Shown piece after piece: positions 35,701-50,700 of a DNA stretch of 64,000 nucleotides. This DNA comes from Tragulus kanchil. Lineage: Eukaryota; Chordata; Mammalia; Artiodactyla; Tragulidae. The position numbers and the translations under genes were made by a program. The stretch's first letter is position 1, and every line of letters starts with the position of its first letter. Under the pieces are notes generated by a model that did no database searches, was not told the origin of the DNA, and was given only the letters and a program-made list of their open reading frames with translations. Location: positions 372,001-436,000 of the forward strand of contig JAIOJX010000004.1 in assembly GCA_022376925.1 (NCBI GenBank). The letters are read 5' to 3'.

Positions 35701-38700
35701 GCCAGGGATTGAACCCGTGCCCCTTGCAATGCAAGGCGGTGTCCCTACCCACTGGACCACCAGGGAAGCCCTCACTAATGGTTTTAGATGAATGTCTTAG
35801 GTAAATTTTCAGTTTCCAGCAGACAATCGAGATTCATTTTTATTTGTATTATTTATATCGAGTGAGTGAATATCTTTCATACAGAGTGGGTAGTGGTTAT
35901 GAAATAATACTGTTTTTAGGAGGTAAAGTCTTGCTTTGATGAAGTTTCTGTAAACACTTTTTCCCCCCATATTTTCCTAAGGAAACATGCAGTGAATATC
36001 AAGCTTTGATGAAAAACGGAAAGCTGTTCTGTTCCCAAGATAAAAAACTTTTTCAAAGCACTGATGGAATAGTGTTCAACAAATGTATCACATGCAAAAT
36101 GATACTGTGAGTAAAGTTTATCTTTCTTTCAAGTGTTTTGAGTTATTTTGGGAACTACTGAATATGTTATTCTTACTTTCTGTCAAGTATATTTTTCTAA
36201 ATCCAAGTGGGTAAATAATAATGCTAAGCAAATGATACCTTTCATCAAGTAAATCAAGATAAGTGCTACCCACCTGGAAAGATTTTAATAATCACTCATG
36301 GTTTTCAAAAATATCCCTAAGGGCCCACTATCAATACTTAATAGTCTTCTGAGGATGTAGTTCCAAGTTGAGTTGTCTAACCTGTGAGACAAGAATTCTT
36401 GGTCTTGTTAAGACCTGACTCTATTGTACCCCTGAGAATGATGTGACAACCAGCCAGAATAAGCAGGATACAGCCTGACTCTGTGAGCTGCCAGCGCCTT
36501 CAGACACTCATGGTTATGCTGATGTGAATGGGCTCTAGAATTGACTTTGGCTTCCAACTGCCTGCAACTCAGAATTAATATCCAGAAGTTTACTGGCATC
36601 TTGCAATGCTTATTAACTTGATTTCCTTCTTTCCAATGACATTCCAAAAAGCTTGAGTTGGAAAATCACTTCAGTTGTCCATTGCAAATCCTCAAATAAA
36701 AGAAACTTAATTTGCTTTTTTTTTTTTTTTTTTTATAAATTTGTACCCAGATTCTTAATTGTATTTTATTTTTTAAATTTTTATTTATTTTTTTTGGCGG
36801 GGTGGGAGGCAGGGGGTGGGCGGGTCACCTCCACTGGTCCCTCACCTGTCCAGTTTCATCCATCCTTGTTCCTTTAGCCCGTGTGGGCCTCCCATCACGG
36901 TGGCATCTGTCGTCGCAGAGCACCGGCTCCAGGCGCACGCACTCCAGAGCCCCGGCTCGGAAACGGGACACATCGGTCCAGTCGCTCTGCGGCACGTGGG
37001 ATCCTCCCAGGCCAGGGATCGAACCGGCGCCCCTTGAACTGCAAGGCGGTGTCCTTACCCACTGGACCACCAGGGGAAACCCATAAAAGAAACTGAATTT
37101 GCTTTTGAACAGGGGATTCATCCTCAGTTTCTGATCATCAAAACTTCAAATCTGATATCAAGATTAAGCTAGCCCATGGAAGATGATTATGTTATAACTA
37201 GTTTTTACTATGCCAAGTTGGGATTGTGTCAAGGGATTTTATCTGATATAGTCATTAATATTGTGATAGTAAAGTTCTGATCACATGTGATTCTTATGAA
37301 GATGCCTTTTTAAGTTGAAAGAAGCGAGGGCAAAATTTTGGAAAGGGAGACTCTGGGGCAAGATGAAGAATGCTTTCTTAGTCTCTTGAAAACTGACTAT
37401 AAAGAAGCAGGTGTATTATTTATTAAAGTGTTTCCTACTTGTTACATGGAAAAAGGAGACTGAAGCATGTAGTTCCAAGTTGAGTTGTCTAACCTGTGAG
37501 ACAAGAATTCTTGGTCTTGTTAAGACCTGACTCTATTGTACCCCTGAGAATGATGTGACAACCAGCCAGAATAAGCAGGATACAGCCTGACTCTGTGAGC
37601 TGCCAGCGCCTTCAGACACTCATGGTTATGCTGATGTGAATGGGCTCTAGAATTGACTTTGGCTTCCAACTGCCTGCAACTCAGAATTAATATCCAGAAG
37701 TTTACTGGCATCTTGCAATGCTTATTAACTTGATTTCCTTCTTTCCAATGACATTCCAAAAAGCTTGAGTTGGAAAATCACTTCAGTTGTCCATTGCAAA
37801 TCCTCAAATAAAAGAAACTTAATTTGCTTTTTTTTTTTTTTATAAATTTGTACCCAGATTCTTAATTGTATTTTATTTTTAAATTTTTATTTATTTATTT
37901 TGGCGGGGTGGGGAGGCAGGGGGTGGGCGGGTCACCTCCACTGGTCCCTCACCTGTCCAGTTTCATCCATCCTTGTTCCTTTAGCCCGTGTGGGCCTCCC
38001 ATCACGGTGGCATCTGTCGTCGCAGAGCACCGGCTCCAGGCGCACGCACTCCAGAGCCCCGGCTCGGAAACGGGACACATCGGTCCAGTCGCTCTGCGGC
38101 ACGTGGGATCCTCCCAGGCCAGGGATCGAACCGGCGCCCCTTGAACTGCAAGGCGGTGTCCTTACCCACTGGACCACCAGGGAAGCCCATAAAAGAAACT
38201 GAATTTGCTTTTGAACAGGGGATTCATCCTCAGTTTCTGATCATCAAAACTTCAAATCTGATATCAAGATTAAGCTAGCCCATGGAAGATGATTATGTTA
38301 TAACTAGTTTTTACTATGCCAAGTTGGGATTGTGTCAAGGGATTTTATCTGATATAGTCATTAATATTGTGATAGTAAAGTTCTGATCACATGTGATTCT
38401 TATGAAGATGCCTTTTTAAGTTGAAAGAAGCGAGGGCAAAATTTTGGAAAGGGAGACTCTGGGGCAAGATGAAGAATGCTTTCTTAGTCTCTTGAAAACT
38501 GACTATAAAGAAGCAGGTGTATTATTTATTAAAGTGTTTCCTACTTGTTACATGGGATATTTTAATAGGAGACTGAAGCTATGGGTAGAATAATTTAAAT
38601 TAAAAAATAATTTAAAAGAAAAATAAATTGCCTTTAGATATACAAGGCAAGATATTTATCACTTTGAAGTCACTCAATTATTTTTGTTACTTATGCAAAT

Positions 38701-41700
38701 TATGTTGGAATAAACTTGGCTTCTTAACTTGGAAAGAAGGAGACTGTGTGAAACATTATTTATAAATTGCTCAATTTGCTCTGTGGGTCCTTAAGAGGTT
38801 AAAACATAAGACCAAGACAGGTATGTAAATCTGGGGTTTATATGAATATAGTCTTTTAAAGAGAGCATCCTAAAAATAATACAAATGACTTCTAGAGCTG
38901 GTGACCACCTGGATGTTGTAAGTATTTAAGGCAGGTAGTGTGTTATGCAGTTAACAGTAGAGATTCTTGCCTTCAATAGAACCACATTTAAGATGTATTT
39001 CAGGACTGAGGAAAGATTTGTGGTACTGGTGGTCATTTCTGGAAATATTTCCACTTTCGACAGGCTTGATTAGGCTAAGAACAGCCAAAATTAAATTTAC
39101 CATGTATGATGTTAGTCCTAAAACTTGGGCAAGTATGTCTGAGCTATTCCATTCTTTGCTATCTTCCAGGGAAAAAGAAGCAAAATCCCAGAGAAGGACC
39201 AGGTCTTTAGCCAGAGCCACCAGGGCTACTACCGCAGGAAAGGTGAGACTATTTTGAGTCAACCTGTCATGTTTGCTTTGGAGATTATGTTCAAGTCTAT
39301 TCAGATCTCTTTGTTGTCTAATTGCTAGTTCATCATCTGACGTGAAGCCAGCTACTTAGAAGGGAGGTAACATGGCTTAGTCCAGGGTGGGCTAAATATC
39401 TGATACAACTTGTCCAACCCATGACCCAACTCTCTGAAAACATTTTGAGCACTAACAGATGTTAAGAGGTGGAGTAAGCCAGTGTGATGACTGTCTTGCA
39501 TGGTCATTTCTCATTCCTACCATCCTGAAAGTTCTGATCACATGTGATTCTTATGAAGATGCCTTTTTAAGTTGAAAGAAGCGAGGGCAAAATTTTGGAA
39601 AGGGAGACTCTGGGGCAAGATGAAGAATGCTTTCTTAGTCTCTTGAAAACTGACTATAAAGAAGCAGGTGTATTATTTATTAAAGTGTTTCCTACTTGTT
39701 ACATGGGATATTTTAATAGGAGACTGAAGCTATGGGTAGAATAATTTAAATTAAAAAATAATTTAAAAGAAAAATAAATTGCCTTTAGATATACAAGGCA
39801 AGATATTTATCACTTTGAAGTCACTCAATTATTTTTGTTACTTATGCAAATTATGTTGGAATAAACTTGGCTTCTTAACTTGGAAAGAAGGAGACTGTGT
39901 GAAACATTATTTATAAATTGCTCAATTTGCTCTGTGGGTCCTTAAGAGGTTAAAACATAAGACCAAGACAGGTATGTAAATCTGGGGTTTATATGAATAT
40001 AGTCTTTTAAAGAGAGCATCCTAAAAATAATACAAATGACTTCTAGAGCTGGTGACCACCTGGATGTTGTAAGTATTTAAGGCAGGTAGTGTGTTATGCA
40101 GTTAACAGTAGAGATTCTTGCCTTCAATAGAACCACATTTAAGATGTATTTCAGGACTGAGGAAAGATTTGTGGTACTGGTGGTCATTTCTGGAAATATT
40201 TCCACTTTCGACAGGCTTGATTAGGCTAAGAACAGCCAAAATTAAATTTACCATGTATGATGTTAGTCCTAAAACTTGGGCAAGTATGTCTGAGCTATTC
40301 CATTCTTTGCTATCTTCCAGGGAAAAAGAAGCAAAATCCCAGAGAAGGACCAGGTCTTTAGCCAGAGCCACCAGGGCTACTACCGCAGGAAAGGTGAGAC
40401 TATTTTGAGTCAACCTGTCATGTTTGCTTTGGAGATTATGTTCAAGTCTATTCAGATCTCTTTGTTGTCTAATTGCTAGTTCATCATCTGACGTGAAGCC
40501 AGCTACTTAGAAGGGAGGTAACATGGCTTAGTCCAGGGGTGGGCTAAATATCTGATACAACTTGTCCAACCCATGACCCAACTCTCTGAAAACATTTTGA
40601 GCACTAACAGATGTTAAGAGGTGGAGTAAGCCAGTGTGATGACTGTCTTGCATGGTCATTTCTCATTCCTACCATCCTGTCTTAGTTCCAACAAGAGTCT
40701 TCATGGTACTGTAGAACTAACTTCAAAATCTCAGAATTTGGACAATTTATGTATCTCTGGGTCTCAATTTTTTCACTTCTGAGATGGAATGTGAATCAGT
40801 GAGAAACTAAGTTTAAAATGTCTGCTATAATGTTTACCATGTGCTAGCAGGCATGTGACTCATTTTATTTCCTTTCTCTTTTCTTTTTCTCTGAACATAA
40901 TTTCTAATTCTTGAAGATTTCCCCTAATTCAACTTGCTTATTTATATCTATTTTGCAAACTGGAATTCAGGCTAATATTTGTTGGAGAAATCTGTCTTGT
41001 AGTCAAAAATGTAGGAAACTAAAAACCAAATAAAATGAAAGAAACTATATAGATGCAACCCAACACACAACCATTTCCCTTTATAAATAATATTTTATTA
41101 TTCAGAACTTTTATTTATATAAAAAATTAAAATTATAGACCCTGATTGGGCAAAACCTCTGGTCTACAACATCTCACAATAAGGTATTGACAAAGCTAGG
41201 ACTATTTCAGGGTGTTCTAACAGCTACTTATATTATTCCAGGCTTCCTTTGTGGCTTCTTCTCCAAAGTCTTTCTCTTCCTCCTCCCATGCCTCTGACAC
41301 ACAATTAAAATGATCAGTCAGGGAAGGCACACCCAAATTACCTCAATATCCTGGTCTAACCAAGCTATCATTTTCCTTGTCATTGTTACACAGGACTGTC
41401 TGAGTACCTCAACCTCCACAGCAGACCTAGGCAACAAAAGTTCTTTGCCTGGGCTCAAGTAGTCTCACTTTGAAAACAATAACACAGTTACCAAACTATT
41501 GGTCAATAACAACGAACTGAGGAAAAGGGGGCTGCTTTTGTGCTCGCCTAAATCCATGAGGGTCAGGAAGGTTTACTTGTATTTTTCAAATCAGTCTTAC
41601 TTTGTCACATTTAGAAAGATGCTTATAATGTAAAATCCAGTCTTCTCCTCCTCTTCTTCTTTATGAAAATATGATATATCCATGGTGTTAAACATTACAA

Positions 41701-44700
41701 AATACAAGCAAGTGACAAATAAAAATCCCCTAAATACATATCATGCACACATATACACCCATATCATTCTTAATCCTACTATTTTAAACATTATTAGTGA
41801 TATGTTTTCATATATAGATATACATTTACTGTTTTAATAAAATATTTAAGAAATAAAATTATAGAATATTGAGACATTATATTTCTGTTATCATGTCTAA
41901 ATTTAATTTCAACCTCTAGATAAAGTTCTTATGGTTACATATTTTGCTACCTAAGAAATGATTTACTTATAAATTAAGGGAGTTAATATTTGACTGAGTG
42001 CCTTCAAGTAATTTCTGTCTAGATTTTTGCATGTCTATGTTTGAATAGATTAGTGTACTAATGCAACTATACAGTTTTTATTGTTACCATTTTTCTCTTT
42101 ACTATAAAAGAAAATAGTCTACTTTCTCTGCTTAGACTTCTCTCATAAAAAATTAATCTTACCTTTTACTCTCATAATAAGATGCTCTTCCTTTACAAAG
42201 AATTTCCTCTTACAGATATCCTGTCTCTTGAGTCTATTTATTCTTCATTAAAATATCCATCATTCTTTAACCCTGTCACTCTGATATCCATTCCATTAAC
42301 AAGCCTTGATGGTTTTGCCTCCAATCAATATTCCAATTTGACTCCTTTTCATGATTTCCATTCTTATCACCCAAGTTTTCTGAACTTTCATAATTTCTGC
42401 TCACTAACATCTTTGGTCTATGTAGCAACTTTTGTTTTTTAATTGACTGATTCATTCAGTCAGTATTTCTCATTGATTTTGGTTGCCAATTTTGTAGTGT
42501 TTTAAGTTCATAGGGGTGCATGTATATATTTCTAAGTTTTCTTTTTTCTTCACATTAATTCATTTCTTTAAAAACTAATGAGGCAAATCCTCTTTCTCAT
42601 TTTTTCAAAGTTGACTTACATACGCACACATATGTATTTTCCATATATATATTTAAAGTAACAAGTAACTAAGTTTATAAAGGCATTGTCAAAGGCATAG
42701 AATATCATATCAGTAATTCATACAATTTTTGTCTGTCATACAGAATCCATAAAATATTCTCCAGGTATTTTTATGTTTTTTCTAACACCTAGAATGTTGG
42801 TACTTTTATTGCACTTTTGAGTGGTATTTTTATTGAATCCCTAAATACATATCATGCACACATATACATTCTTAATCCTACTATTTTAAACATTATTAGT
42901 GATATGTTTTCATATATAGATATACATTTACTGTTTTAATAAAATATTTAAGAAATAAAATTATAGAATATTGAGACATTATATTTCTGTTATCATGTCT
43001 AAATTTAATTTCAACCTCTAGATAAAGTTCTTATGGTTACATATTTTGCTACCTAAGAAATGATTTACTTATAAATTAAGGGAGTTAATATTTGACTGAG
43101 TGCCTTCAAGTAATTTCTGTCTAGATTTTTGCATGTCTATGTTTGAATAGATTAGTGTACTAATGCAACTATACAGTTTTTATTGTTACCATTTTTCTCT
43201 TTACTATAAAAGAAAATAGTCTACTTTCTCTGCTTAGACTTCTCTCATAAAAAATTAATCTTACCTTTTACTCTCATAATAAGATGCTCTTCCTTTACAA
43301 AGAATTTCCTCTTACAGATATCCTGTCTCTTGAGTCTATTTATTCTTCATTAAAATATCCATCATTCTTTAACCCTGTCACTCTGATATCCATTCCATTA
43401 ACAAGCCTTGATGGTTTTGCCTCCAATCAATATTCCAATTTGACTCCTTTTCATGATTTCCATTCTTATCACCCAAGTTTTCTGAACTTTCATAATTTCT
43501 GCTCACTAACATCTTTGGTCTATGTAGCAACTTTTGTTTTTTAATTGACTGATTCATTCAGTCAGTATTTCTCATTGATTTTGGTTGCCAATTTTGTAGT
43601 GTTTTAAGTTCATAGGGGTGCATGTATATATTTCTAAGTTTTCTTTTTTCTTCACATTAATTCATTTCTTTAAAAACTAATGAGGCAAATCCTCTTTCTC
43701 ATTTTTTCAAAGTTGACTTACATACGCACACATATGTATTTTCCATATATATATTTAAAGTAACAAGTAACTAAGTTTATAAAGGCATTGTCAAAGGCAT
43801 AGAATATCATATCAGTAATTCATACAATTTTTGTCTGTCATACAGAATCCATAAAATATTCTCCAGGTATTTTTATGTTTTTTCTAACACCTAGAATGTT
43901 GGTACTTTTATTGCACTTTTGAGTGGTATTTTTATTGTTCATGATGTTTATATCTGATTATTGTTGGTATAGACAAATTCTACTGATTTTTATAGGTTGA
44001 TCTTATATTAAAAGCCTTTGTGATATCTTATTAACTCTTATTTTTTACCTGTTAATTCCCTTGTCTTTTCCTTGGAAGTTGATCACATTATCTGCAAATA
44101 ATAGAAGTTTTATAGCTTCCTTTTCAATTTCATCATTTCTTTATTACTTTTTCTTTCTTATATCATTGCCAAGGATCTAGAGCTCAATATAGTAGTTCAA
44201 TGGTAAAAATGATAATGAACTTCAAACTGTGTTTCCTCTGCCTATATCAAATGCAATATATCTAAAGTTTCTCCATTACATATTATTATCTTTATCATAG
44301 GTTTTTTTCTATAAACTCTAGTAAGTTTAGCAAGTTGCTTTCTGTTTTTATCTTTCTGAATATGTTTTAATCATTATCACATGCCTTCTCTGCAATTACT
44401 GAAATAGTTTTATGAGAAAACTAGTATAATATATTTCTGGATAACCATGCAAATGTTAAATCATTATTATTTTCTTAGAGCAAATCATACTAATCACAAT
44501 GCACTTTTCATACATTGTTGTATTTGTCTAGTTAATGTTTAGAAAATCTGAAGCTATTTTTATAAGGAAAATGAATCTATACTTTTCTCTATTCTTATCT
44601 GGTTTGGGAATCAATGTAAAATTATCATGAGGGGTGTCACTTAAAACTATTGTTGAATCAGGAAGTCAGCAAATTCCATCCCCAAAGATCAACTATAAGG

Positions 44701-47700
44701 CTATGCAAAATTGAGCAAAACAACCATTTTAGCACTCTGAAAACTGACCAGAAGCCTATGTCAATCTGACAATGTTATACTAAAGAACTGTTGAACTTTG
44801 GGTAGGAACAACAGGAGTCTAAAGTATTCTTGCTTAATGATAGCCCCATCTCACTCCCATGGCTTGGTGGTACAGAGTGTCTATCAAAGAAGAGAAGGCT
44901 CTCTGAATCAGTAATTGCATCACCAATATTGAAAAAAGTTTATTTAATTTGACAGTTGAGGGCAGCTGTCATATCCAGAGATTTCATTGATTACTTCAGT
45001 AAGAGAATGATCTTAGGGTTGTAGCAATAATCATATTTTTGTCTAAGTCTTCATAAAGGGACAGCAGAGGCAAAAATGGACTAAGCAGTTCATAAAGTCC
45101 TAGCCAATCATGAGTTTATGTGCAAACACTTAGAAAACACAAGAATATATTCAAGAAAAGCAAATGCTGGGGTAGATATAATAATAGCCTGAGTTTTAGC
45201 TATCGTTTCATACATACACAAGTCCATCTGTGGAGGATGGAAATTTTACTGCCTTTGAGTTGTTTCAAGATAAGTTGTGTCCAATAATTGGCCTGCTGCT
45301 AAGGTACACAGATCCAGGGCAAAGCAGCTCTGAGACTGCATTAAAAAATAATTCACAGGGGACTTCTCTTGTGGTCCATTGGCTGGGAATCTGTGCTCCC
45401 AGTGCTTGGGGCCCTGGTGCAATCCTGGTCGGGGAGTTACATCCCCCATGCCGTGGCTAAGAGTCTGCATGCTGCAACAAAGAGTCCTCATGCTGAAGCT
45501 AGGAGTCTTGCACACCCCTGCTAAAGATCCTGCATACTGCAATGAAGATTGAAGAACCTGTGTCCTGCAGCTGGGAGCCAGCACAGACAAATAAATAAAC
45601 AAATGTCAAAAAGATTAGTAGACTTGAAGATAGATGAAATTTACAGAAATAGTACAGAAGGAAGAAATATTAACTAAAATGCACAGTCACAAAATCTAAA
45701 AAAAAACTTTTCTCTATTCTTATCTGGTTTGGGAATCAATGTAAAATTATCATGAGGGGTGTCACTTAAAACTATTGTTGAATCAGGAAGTCAGCAAATT
45801 CCATCCCCAAAGATCAACTATAAGGCTATGCAAAATTGAGCAAAACAACCATTTTAGCACTCTGAAAACTGACCAGAAGCCTATGTCAATCTGACAATGT
45901 TATACTAAAGAACTGTTGAACTTTGGGTAGGAACAACAGGAGTCTAAAGTATTCTTGCTTAATGATAGCCCCATCTCACTCCCATGGCTTGGTGGTACAG
46001 AGTGTCTATCAAAGAAGAGAAGGCTCTCTGAATCAGTAATTGCATCACCAATATTGAAAAAAGTTTATTTAATTTGACAGTTGAGGGCAGCTGTCATATC
46101 CAGAGATTTCATTGATTACTTCAGTAAGAGAATGATCTTAGGGTTGTAGCAATAATCATATTTTTGTCTAAGTCTTCATAAAGGGACAGCAGAGGCAAAA
46201 ATGGACTAAGCAGTTCATAAAGTCCTAGCCAATCATGAGTTTATGTGCAAACACTTAGAAAACACAAGAATATATTCAAGAAAAGCAAATGCTGGGGTAG
46301 ATATAATAATAGCCTGAGTTTTAGCTATCGTTTCATACATACACAAGTCCATCTGTGGAGGATGGAAATTTTACTGCCTTTGAGTTGTTTCAAGATAAGT
46401 TGTGTCCAATAATTGGCCTGCTGCTAAGGTACACAGATCCAGGGCAAAGCAGCTCTGAGACTGCATTAAAAAATAATTCACAGGGGACTTCTCTTGTGGT
46501 CCATTGGCTGGGAATCTGTGCTCCCAGTGCTTGGGGCCCTGGTGCAATCCTGGTCGGGGAGTTACATCCCCCATGCCGTGGCTAAGAGTCTGCATGCTGC
46601 AACAAAGAGTCCTCATGCTGAAGCTAGGAGTCTTGCACACCCCTGCTAAAGATCCTGCATACTGCAATGAAGATTGAAGAACCTGTGTCCTGCAGCTGGG
46701 AGCCAGCACAGACAAATAAATAAACAAATGTCAAAAAGATTAGTAGACTTGAAGATAGATGAATAAAGTTTAACAGAAATAGTACAGAAGGAAGAAATAT
46801 TAACTAAAAATGCACAGTCACAGAATACTTGAGACAGCAGATATGCCAGTACATGTGAAATAGGGATGCCAGAAAGAGAAGAGAGAGACTGGATAGAAAA
46901 TATATTTATTTGAAGGAATAATGGTTTAAAATGTATCAAGTTCGATGAAAAACAAATTATCTTTAAAGTCAAAGATTTCAACAAACTCTAAATAGGATGA
47001 AAGAGATCTACAGCTAGATTTAGGCTTCCCTAGCAGCTCAGTAGTAAAGAATTCACCTGCCTATTCAGGAAATGTGAGTTCCAGCCCTGAGCTGGGAAGA
47101 TCCCCTGGAGAAGGAAATGGCAACCCACTCTAGTAATCTTGACTGGAAAAGCCCATGGACAGAGGAGCCTGGTGGGCTGCAGTTCATGGGGTCACAAAGA
47201 GTCAGGCATAACTTAAAAACTAAACAATATCACCATCACCACCTAAGCTCACCATGATCAAAATGCTGAGATCAAGAGAGAATTTTAAAAGTAGCAAAAG
47301 AAAAATGACTCATTATATATTCAGGTTATAACTGATGACTAGCTTCTCATTTAGAATAATGAAGTTCAGAAGGCAATGGAATGAGATGCTCAAAGTGCTG
47401 AAAGAAAAAAAAAAGTTAACCAATATTCTATATACACAAAATCTATCCTATAAAATTTAGGCAAAATAAAGATATTACCATATCAATGAAACCTGAGAGA
47501 ATCTGTTGCCTATAGATCTGTCTTACAAATAATAACATAGTTCTGTAGTTTAAATGAATGCCCACCCAATGGTCACCTTTAATTAGAGAAAGAAATAAAA
47601 ACCACCAGAAATGGTAAATTGATGTACTCTATAAATATAGGTTCCTTATTTTCACCTAGCTTCTTTTGAATAAATAGTATTGTATACAGCAGTGATTATA

Positions 47701-50700
47701 ATGCTGTTTTGTTTGGTGTACAAGTGGTATATAATATATATAATAATTATAGTACAAAAAGGGATAGAAAAAAATGGAACTACTATTAGGGAAAAGTTTC
47801 TTCATTTCACTAGAATTAAGTAATAATCAGTAGTAGATTTTGATCAATTAGCATGCTTATTGTAATCACTAGAATATCCAATCAGAACCAACATGTAAGC
47901 TTCCAATTAAAAATAAAAAGAAATGACGTCCATAATAAATACATAAAATCAATAGGGGAGTGAAAAAGACACATTAGTAATATTTAACCCAAAAGAAGGC
48001 AGTAGTGAAAGAATCAAGAAGTAAAAAGATAAGAGTATATTGAAAACAAATAGAAACATAGCATATATAAATATTATCCTATGTATAATTATATTAAGTG
48101 CAAATGGTTTTAATATCCCAGTCAAAAGACTGAGTGTTATATGCTCCCTAGCAGCTCAGTAGTAAAGAATTCACCTGCCTATTCAGGAAATGTGAGTTCC
48201 AGCCCTGAGCTGGGAAGATCCCCTGGAGAAGGAAATGGCAACCCACTCTAGTAATCTTGACTGGAAAAGCCCATGGACAGAGGAGCCTGGTGGGCTGCAG
48301 TTCATGGGGTCACAAAGAGTCAGGCATAACTTAAAAACTAAACAATATCACCATCACCACCTAAGCTCACCATGATCAAAATGCTGAGATCAAGAGAGAA
48401 TTTTAAAAGTAGCAAAAGAAAAATGACTCATTATATATTCAGGTTATAACTGATGACTAGCTTCTCATTTAGAATAATGAAGTTCAGAAGGCAATGGAAT
48501 GAGATGCTCAAAGTGCTGAAAGAAAAAAAGTTAACCAATATTCTATATACACAAAATCTATCCTATAAAATTTAGGCAAAATAAAGATATTACCATATCA
48601 ATGAAACCTGAGAGAATCTGTTGCCTATAGATCTGTCTTACAAATAATAACATAGTTCTGTAGTTTAAATGAATGCCCACCCAATGGTCACCTTTAATTA
48701 GAGAAAGAAATAAAAACCACCAGAAATGGTAAATTGATGTACTCTATAAATATAGGTTCCTTATTTTCACCTAGCTTCTTTTGAATAAATAGTATTGTAT
48801 ACAGCAGTGATTATAATGCTGTTTTGTTTGGTGTACAAGTGGTATATAATATATATAATAATTATAGTACAAAAAGGGATAGAAAAAAATGGAACTACTA
48901 TTAGGGAAAAGTTTCTTCATTTCACTAGAATTAAGTAATAATCAGTAGTAGATTTTGATCAATTAGCATGCTTATTGTAATCACTAGAATATCCAATCAG
49001 AACCAACATGTAAGCTTCCAATTAAAAATAAAAAGAAATGACGTCCATAATAAATACATAAAATCAATAGGGGAGTGAAAAAGACACATTAGTAATATTT
49101 AACCCAAAAGAAGGCAGTAGTGAAAGAATCAAGAAGTAAAAAGATAAGAGTATATTGAAAACAAATAGAAACATAGCATATATAAATATTATCCTATGTA
49201 TAATTATATTAAGTGCAAATGGTTTTAATATCCCAGTCAAAAGACTGAGTGTTATATGCTAAGAAAAAAAGCAACTATGTCTCCAGTACATACTCTTTAA
49301 ATTCAAAGTTTCAGAAAAATGGATTTTAAATCTATTTGAGGGACATCCCAGAGGTCCCGCAGCTAGCTCCACGTGCTCCCAATGCAGGGCATTTGGGCTC
49401 AATCACTGGTCAGGAAACTAGGTTCCACATGCCCCAACTAAAAATTTGCATGCTGTGACTAAAATCTGATGCAGCCAAATAAATTAATTAAAAAGAAAAT
49501 ATATTCAAACTGACCCATATATCAGTTAGTTAAAACTTACTCATCTGTACAACTTTCCTCCCACTCTTTACCCCAATGTAAATATTTTATATGTTTTTTT
49601 ATATCCATGTCTCCCTTTTGATATCCATATGGGTACTCACAATGAGCTTTAACTGTGTTTATTTCTCAGTGTTGATACAATTATTTCTAATATCATTGTG
49701 CATGCACACTAAGTTGCTTCAATCATTATATCCTTAAATTGTCATCTTCTCTTTCTTTCTCTTTTATCACTTATATGAGAAAACTATAACATTAACTTTT
49801 TAAAAATGATTTATTTACTTATTTATGGCTGTGCCAGGCCTTCATTGCTGTGCGGGCTCTTTTCCAATTGCTGTGAGCAGGGACTACCATTGAGTTGCGG
49901 TGTGTCTTCTCTTGTTGCGGAGCACAGGCTTTAGGGTGTACGGGCTTTAGTAGTTCACCACTGAGCCACCAGACAAGCCCAACATTTAGCTTTATTTTAA
50001 ATGATATTCTCTAGACTTTCTATTTTTTATCATCCATTCCTATTTATGTCTGCTTTGCTGCTCATTTTACAATGAGTTTAGCAATACATAGTTTTTTTAA
50101 GTTTACATTTTGATGCTTCATGACAAGAGTATTTGAAGCTATTAGTGATTACCTCACATCTGTACTTGAAATGTTTTTGTTTGTCATTTTTTTTGCCAAA
50201 CATTTCTTAACTTCCCTCTCTCCCAAAAGTATTTAGTAATACATTATTATTTAGTAATACATTATTTGATTTTTAAATGAATGATGCTTTTTCCATTTAA
50301 AATCGACTTTTAATTTTATTGAGTTGTGGTCAAAGAAGATATGCCATTTAACTTCAATCTTCTGGAATTTCCTAAGATTTTATGGCCTGATATTCTGCTT
50401 CCAAATGTTTTATATGTTCTGAAAAAAATGTTTATTTTCTGCTTCTTTAGATGTAGTTCTCTATTAAAACCTAATAACTTAAGAATCTTTATTTTTTCCT
50501 TCAATATGTAAGTTTCTGAAAAGTGTATGCTAAATCCTCAAACACCAATTATTGATTTATGTAGTTCTATTACATTCTACTGGTTATTGACATATTTAGA
50601 GCCTGTATTATTGAATATATTCTCATGATTGTAATGCCTTATTGTTCTTTTCTTCCTTTATGTAATGTCCTTCTTTGTTACTTATGATGCATTTTGGACT

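Larger units (their letters stand above)
34295..36408. repeat. Direct tandem duplication 11 (period about 1084 bp), carries exon 3
   Basis: Clear copies lie at 34295-35325 and 35380-36408; a degraded match extends the second leftward to about 35345. Copies differ by SINE indels and one synonymous exon base, more differences than in most other pairs. Confidence 0.93.
38377..40678. repeat. Direct tandem duplication 13 (period 1151 bp), carries exon 4
   Basis: Copies at 38377-39527 and 39528-40678 abut exactly. One G-run differs (GTCCAGGGTGG versus GTCCAGGGGTGG, near 39385 and 40536). The part 38377-38579 is also in duplication 12. Confidence 0.95.

Noticed and set aside
34339..38278. Many proline- and serine-rich open frames of 80-126 codons
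   Set aside because: All are translations of CHR-type SINEs, which are GC-rich and lack stops in several frames.
42182..43544. 86-codon open frame occurring twice (42182-42442 and 43284-43544)
   Set aside because: It has no domain, no splice-site context, a low-complexity composition, and the two occurrences come from duplication 14. Chance open frame in an intron.
45246..46727. 118-codon minus-strand open frames at 45246-45602 and 46371-46727
   Set aside because: Their sequence is the reverse of a CHR-type SINE; the pair results from duplication 15.
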